A stretch of DNA of 6,861 bases. Source: Cyclobacteriaceae bacterium. Lineage in GTDB: Bacteria > Bacteroidota > Bacteroidia > Cytophagales > Cyclobacteriaceae. The position numbers and the translations under genes are program-made. Below are positions 6,644-6,861 of the stretch, piece after piece. The stretch's first letter is position 1; the number at the start of each line of letters is the position of its first letter. The notes under the pieces were generated by a model. The model worked only from the letters and a program-made list of their open reading frames with translations. It had not been told where the DNA came from and ran no database searches. Location: contig JAOTYN010000233.1 in the NCBI GenBank assembly GCA_029861825.1, forward strand, positions 1 to 6,861, given 5' to 3'.

Positions 6644-6709
6644 CGAATTATGAATTCTCGATTTGGAAACTTCAGCGTTCTTTATTCTGAGTTCAATTTT
6701 CATAATTCG
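6644..6709. repeat. 11-bp perfect inverted repeat bounding a 66-bp segment
   Basis: CGAATTATGAA (6644-6654) and its exact reverse complement TTCATAATTCG (6699-6709) flank 44 nt. ACGAATTA also occurs as a direct repeat at 6629-6636 and 6643-6650. The segment contains no ORF. It could be the stem of a long hairpin, the ends of a small non-autonomous mobile element, or part of a dispersed intergenic repeat. No target-site duplication could be assigned. Confidence 0.45.
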
Positions 6710-6713
6710 AATA

Positions 6714-6738
6714 CCTCCTTAGCTCAGCTGAGGACCGA
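6714..6738. repeat. Palindromic direct repeat, copy 1
   Basis: These 25 bases recur at 6837-6861 with a single A/G difference (position 6734 against 6857). The repeat contains the 10-bp palindrome CTCAGCTGAG (6723-6732). It can fold as CCTTAGC-TCA-GCTGAGG, a 7-bp stem with one wobble pair. It superficially resembles a tRNA D-arm, but no anticodon arm or GTTCGA T-loop follows. Confidence 0.75.
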
Positions 6739-6836
6739 GCGTCAAGAAATGATCCACTGGATCTTTTTAGCGAGGGGCCCGGATTGCGCCCAGCACCAGC
6801 TGAGCGAGTCGGGCCGGAATGATAGTAATTTTAGTG
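6714..6836. repeat. REP/BIME-like palindrome-rich unit, period 123 bp
   Basis: The 123 bp between the two repeat starts form a GC-rich island in AT-rich surroundings and are dense in dyads. GATCC-ACT-GGATC (6751-6763) is followed by five T residues. GGCCCG (6776-6781) pairs with CGGGCC (6810-6815). GCTCAGCTG (6722-6730) has its reverse complement CAGCTGAGC at 6797-6805. No credible gene lies here. The make-up matches a dispersed extragenic palindromic element, perhaps in tandem, since a second unit starts at 6837. That it is dispersed through the genome is inferred and cannot be seen from one window. Confidence 0.55.
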
Positions 6837-6861
6837 CCTCCTTAGCTCAGCTGAGGGCCGA
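6837..6861. repeat. Palindromic direct repeat, copy 2 (cut by window edge)
   Basis: This copy matches copy 1 at 24 of 25 positions and runs to the last base of the window, so the unit probably continues beyond it. Confidence 0.75.

Larger units (their letters stand above)
6542..6861. other. Non-coding region downstream of the kinase/enolase operon
   Basis: These 320 bases hold no convincing gene on either strand. They contain, in order, a possible weak terminator, a 66-bp segment bounded by an 11-bp inverted repeat, and a GC-rich palindromic repeat unit with the start of a second copy. Short open frames through the repeat, such as a minus-strand frame across 6768-6820, have no start or family resemblance. 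Confidence 0.7.

Noticed and set aside
6714..6790. Possible tRNA gene, because CCTTAGCTCAGCTGAG resembles an acceptor end and D-arm
   Set aside because: No anticodon arm with a proper 7-nt loop and no GTTCGA T-arm follow at the right spacing. The D-loop-like part recurs as a palindromic repeat, which explains the resemblance better.
6539..6861. CRISPR array in the repeat-rich right edge
   Set aside because: Only two repeat copies are present, 123 bp apart, and the interval is itself palindromic rather than a unique spacer of 30-40 bp.

Overview
This window most likely comes from a member of the Bacteroidota with a glycan-degrading lifestyle. The evidence is indirect. A FucP-type L-fucose permease is followed by a COG3254-type sugar mutarotase. 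Start codons generally lack a Shine-Dalgarno sequence and have AT-rich upstream regions. GC is moderate. The non-coding right edge carries palindromic repeats. I cannot name a genus.

Layout: (1) Positions 1-763, plus strand: the 3' part of an L-fucose permease gene, overlapping by 4 nt a small mutarotase gene of the RhaM/COG3254 family. (2) Positions 775-3989, minus strand, convergent with the first pair: read in transcription order, a zinc-dependent class III-like alcohol dehydrogenase, an esterase-D-type serine hydrolase 21 nt downstream, then galactokinase after a 113-nt gap. (3) Positions 3990-4257: a divergent AT-rich intergenic region with several dyad symmetries. (4) Positions 4258-6541, plus strand: an APH-fold small-molecule kinase gene overlapping by 8 nt a gene for an enolase-like protein. 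(5) Positions 6542-6861: a non-coding region of inverted repeats and a palindromic repeat that occurs twice, 123 nt apart, the second copy running off the window.

How the genes may work together: the left part handles uptake and anomer interconversion of a deoxyhexose, probably L-fucose. Galactokinase phosphorylates galactose, another common algal or host-glycan sugar. The dehydrogenase/esterase pair resembles thiol-dependent aldehyde oxidation (formaldehyde dehydrogenase plus S-formylthiol hydrolase), though the real substrate is unknown. The most unusual part is the kinase/enolase pair. The enolase homologue keeps the metal ligands and the catalytic lysine, but the active-site His of the usual SHRSGETED motif is Ala, and the Glu of the usual IQEF motif is Asp. 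It is therefore probably not the housekeeping enolase. My working hypothesis is a two-step route in which the kinase phosphorylates a hydroxy-acid-like compound and the enolase paralogue eliminates water from, or otherwise rearranges, the product. The substrate cannot be read from the sequence.
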